Source: Candidatus Glassiibacteriota bacterium (GTDB lineage Bacteria > Gemmatimonadota > Glassbacteria > GWA2-58-10). Taken from it: 6,779 bases of DNA. Below the pieces are notes generated by a model. That model saw only the letters and a program-made list of their open reading frames with translations. It was not told where the DNA came from and ran no database searches. Location of the stretch: contig JAFGTO010000332.1 in assembly GCA_016934095.1 (NCBI GenBank), positions 1 through 6,779 of the forward strand. Reading direction: 5' to 3'. The number at the start of each line of letters is the position of its first letter. Positions within the stretch are counted from its first letter, which is position 1. Below, piece after piece: positions 6,196 through 6,779 of the stretch. Position numbers and translations under genes: made by a program.

Positions 6196-6779
6196 TCAGG
6201 CCCGGACAGTTAATTTGCGCGCCAGGTCCCTTCCCTCGCCGAATCGCTCGTGCCATATGATCAGAATGGGCGAGGCGATATAGATCGAGGAGTATGTCCC
6301 GACAATGATCCCGATGAAAATAGCCAGGGCGAAGGGGCGGATCACCTCGCCTCCGAAAATCAGCAGGATCAGGATCACCAGCAAGGTGGTGAGCGAGGTG
6401 ATAAGGGTCCGGGAGAGCACGGCATTGATGCTCTTGTTGATTATCAGCGGCAGGGACAGGCGCTTGCGCTCTTTGGGGTATTCCTCGCGGATGCGGTCGA
6501 AAAGCACGATCGTATCATTGAGCGAGTAGCCGACAATGGTCAGCAGGGCGGCCACGATCGACAGGCTGATCTCCTCGTTGAGCAGCGAGAAAATACCCAT
6601 CGTGATAACGACATCGTGGATCAGGGCCACGATCGCGCCGACCGCGTACTTGAAATCGAACTTGAGACAGAAGAACCCGACCACGCCTAGGGAGACCAGG
6701 ATCAGCAGGACTGTCCACAGGTCGGAGCTGAGCACGTATTTGGATGTGCTGACAGTGAGCACCAGCAGGCCGAAAATGA
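6196..6779 (-). CDS. secF: Protein translocase subunit SecF, C-terminal membrane half, 5' end beyond window
   Basis: This is the last 193 residues of SecF, which with SecD forms the inner-membrane complex that uses the proton motive force to complete Sec-dependent export. The family signature is clear: ALIHDVVITMGIFSLL, then AALLTIVGYSLNDTIVLFDRIRE, then NKSINAVLSRTLITSLTTLL, then IFGGEVIRPFALAIFIGIIVGTYSSIYIA. About five membrane spans are visible, matching spans 2-6 of the usual six. The first span and the periplasmic domain lie outside the window; full-length SecF is about 300 residues. The frame is open through the right edge. A GTG at 6762 is in frame but is probably internal, since hydrophobic coding sequence continues upstream of it and no ribosome site is seen. 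The usual VGPxVGxEL motif before span 2 is poorly conserved here (TSKYVLSSDLW). secD is expected upstream, outside the window. The downstream lipoprotein gene is probably co-transcribed. Confidence 0.95.
   Translation of the reverse strand, partial: IFGLLVLTVSTSKYVLSSDLWTVLLILVSLGVVGFFCLKFDFKYAVGAIVALIHDVVITMGIFSLLNEEISLSIVAALLTIVGYSLNDTIVLFDRIREEYPKERKRLSLPLIINKSINAVLSRTLITSLTTLLVILILLIFGGEVIRPFALAIFIGIIVGTYSSIYIASPILIIWHERFGEGRDLARKLTVRA

Noticed and set aside
6191..6256. Upstream start at 6256 for the lipoprotein
   Set aside because: It adds 22 basic residues before a typical lipoprotein signal and lies inside secF; the ATG at 6190 gives a clean signal peptide.
5471..6283. Plus-strand open frame of 270 codons
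   Set aside because: It spans the terminator, lies antisense to the lipoprotein gene and the end of secF, and has no recognisable domain.
6250..6690. Plus-strand open frame of 146 codons
   Set aside because: It is antisense to secF, which is certain from its motifs; the product is charged low-complexity sequence.
6760..6762. GTG at 6762 as the true start of a shortened SecF
   Set aside because: The frame stays open and hydrophobic to the window edge with no ribosome site, and SecF normally has a first span and periplasmic domain upstream.
1..6779. tRNA, rRNA, CRISPR array, insertion sequence or flanking direct repeats around the restriction-modification genes
   Set aside because: Reading both strands showed no cloverleaf, regular repeat-spacer pattern, transposase gene or convincing matched repeats at the two edges of the cassette.

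Overview
The window suggests a GC-rich, probably uncultured Gram-negative-type bacterium. It encodes the Sec membrane subunit SecF, a probable lipoprotein and a very large secreted glycoside-hydrolase-like protein of a kind familiar from Planctomycetes and from Latescibacteria/Glassbacteria-like lineages. This placement is a guess from protein style only. All genes recognised are on the minus strand, so transcription runs from the right edge to the left edge. The long open frames on the plus strand are antisense shadows.

Region by region, in the direction of transcription. (1) 6779-6196 is the C-terminal membrane half of secF, cut by the right edge. (2) 6190-5609 is a small putative lipoprotein of unknown function that starts 5 nt after the secF stop. 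A strong intrinsic terminator at 5566-5527 ends this unit. (3) 5526-5425 is a short AT-rich leader with a small inverted repeat, a candidate promoter and a good Shine-Dalgarno site in front of a TTG start. (4) 5424-4102 is a DNA methyltransferase of the TSPPY type. Its motif I lies ahead of motif IV, which is circularly permuted relative to most TSPPY enzymes. (5) 4085-3288 is a companion protein with a PD-(D/E)xK-like signature, the probable cognate restriction endonuclease, 16 nt after the methyltransferase. (6) 3216-1 is a signal-peptide-bearing protein of at least 1072 residues, with a glutamine-amidotransferase-like domain followed by a GH42/beta-galactosidase-like barrel. It is cut by the left edge.

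The two restriction-modification genes are clearly richer in A+T than the genes on either side and use many AAA/ATA/AGA-type codons. They begin just past a terminator and end about 70 nt before the next gene. The simplest reading is a compact, horizontally acquired type II-like restriction-modification cassette set between a housekeeping secretion locus and a carbohydrate-degradation gene. The cassette protects DNA (methyltransferase) and would cut unmodified DNA (nuclease). The flanking genes are not obviously linked to it in function. The least described items are the nuclease family, with its apparent QxK active site, and the domain order of the large secreted protein.
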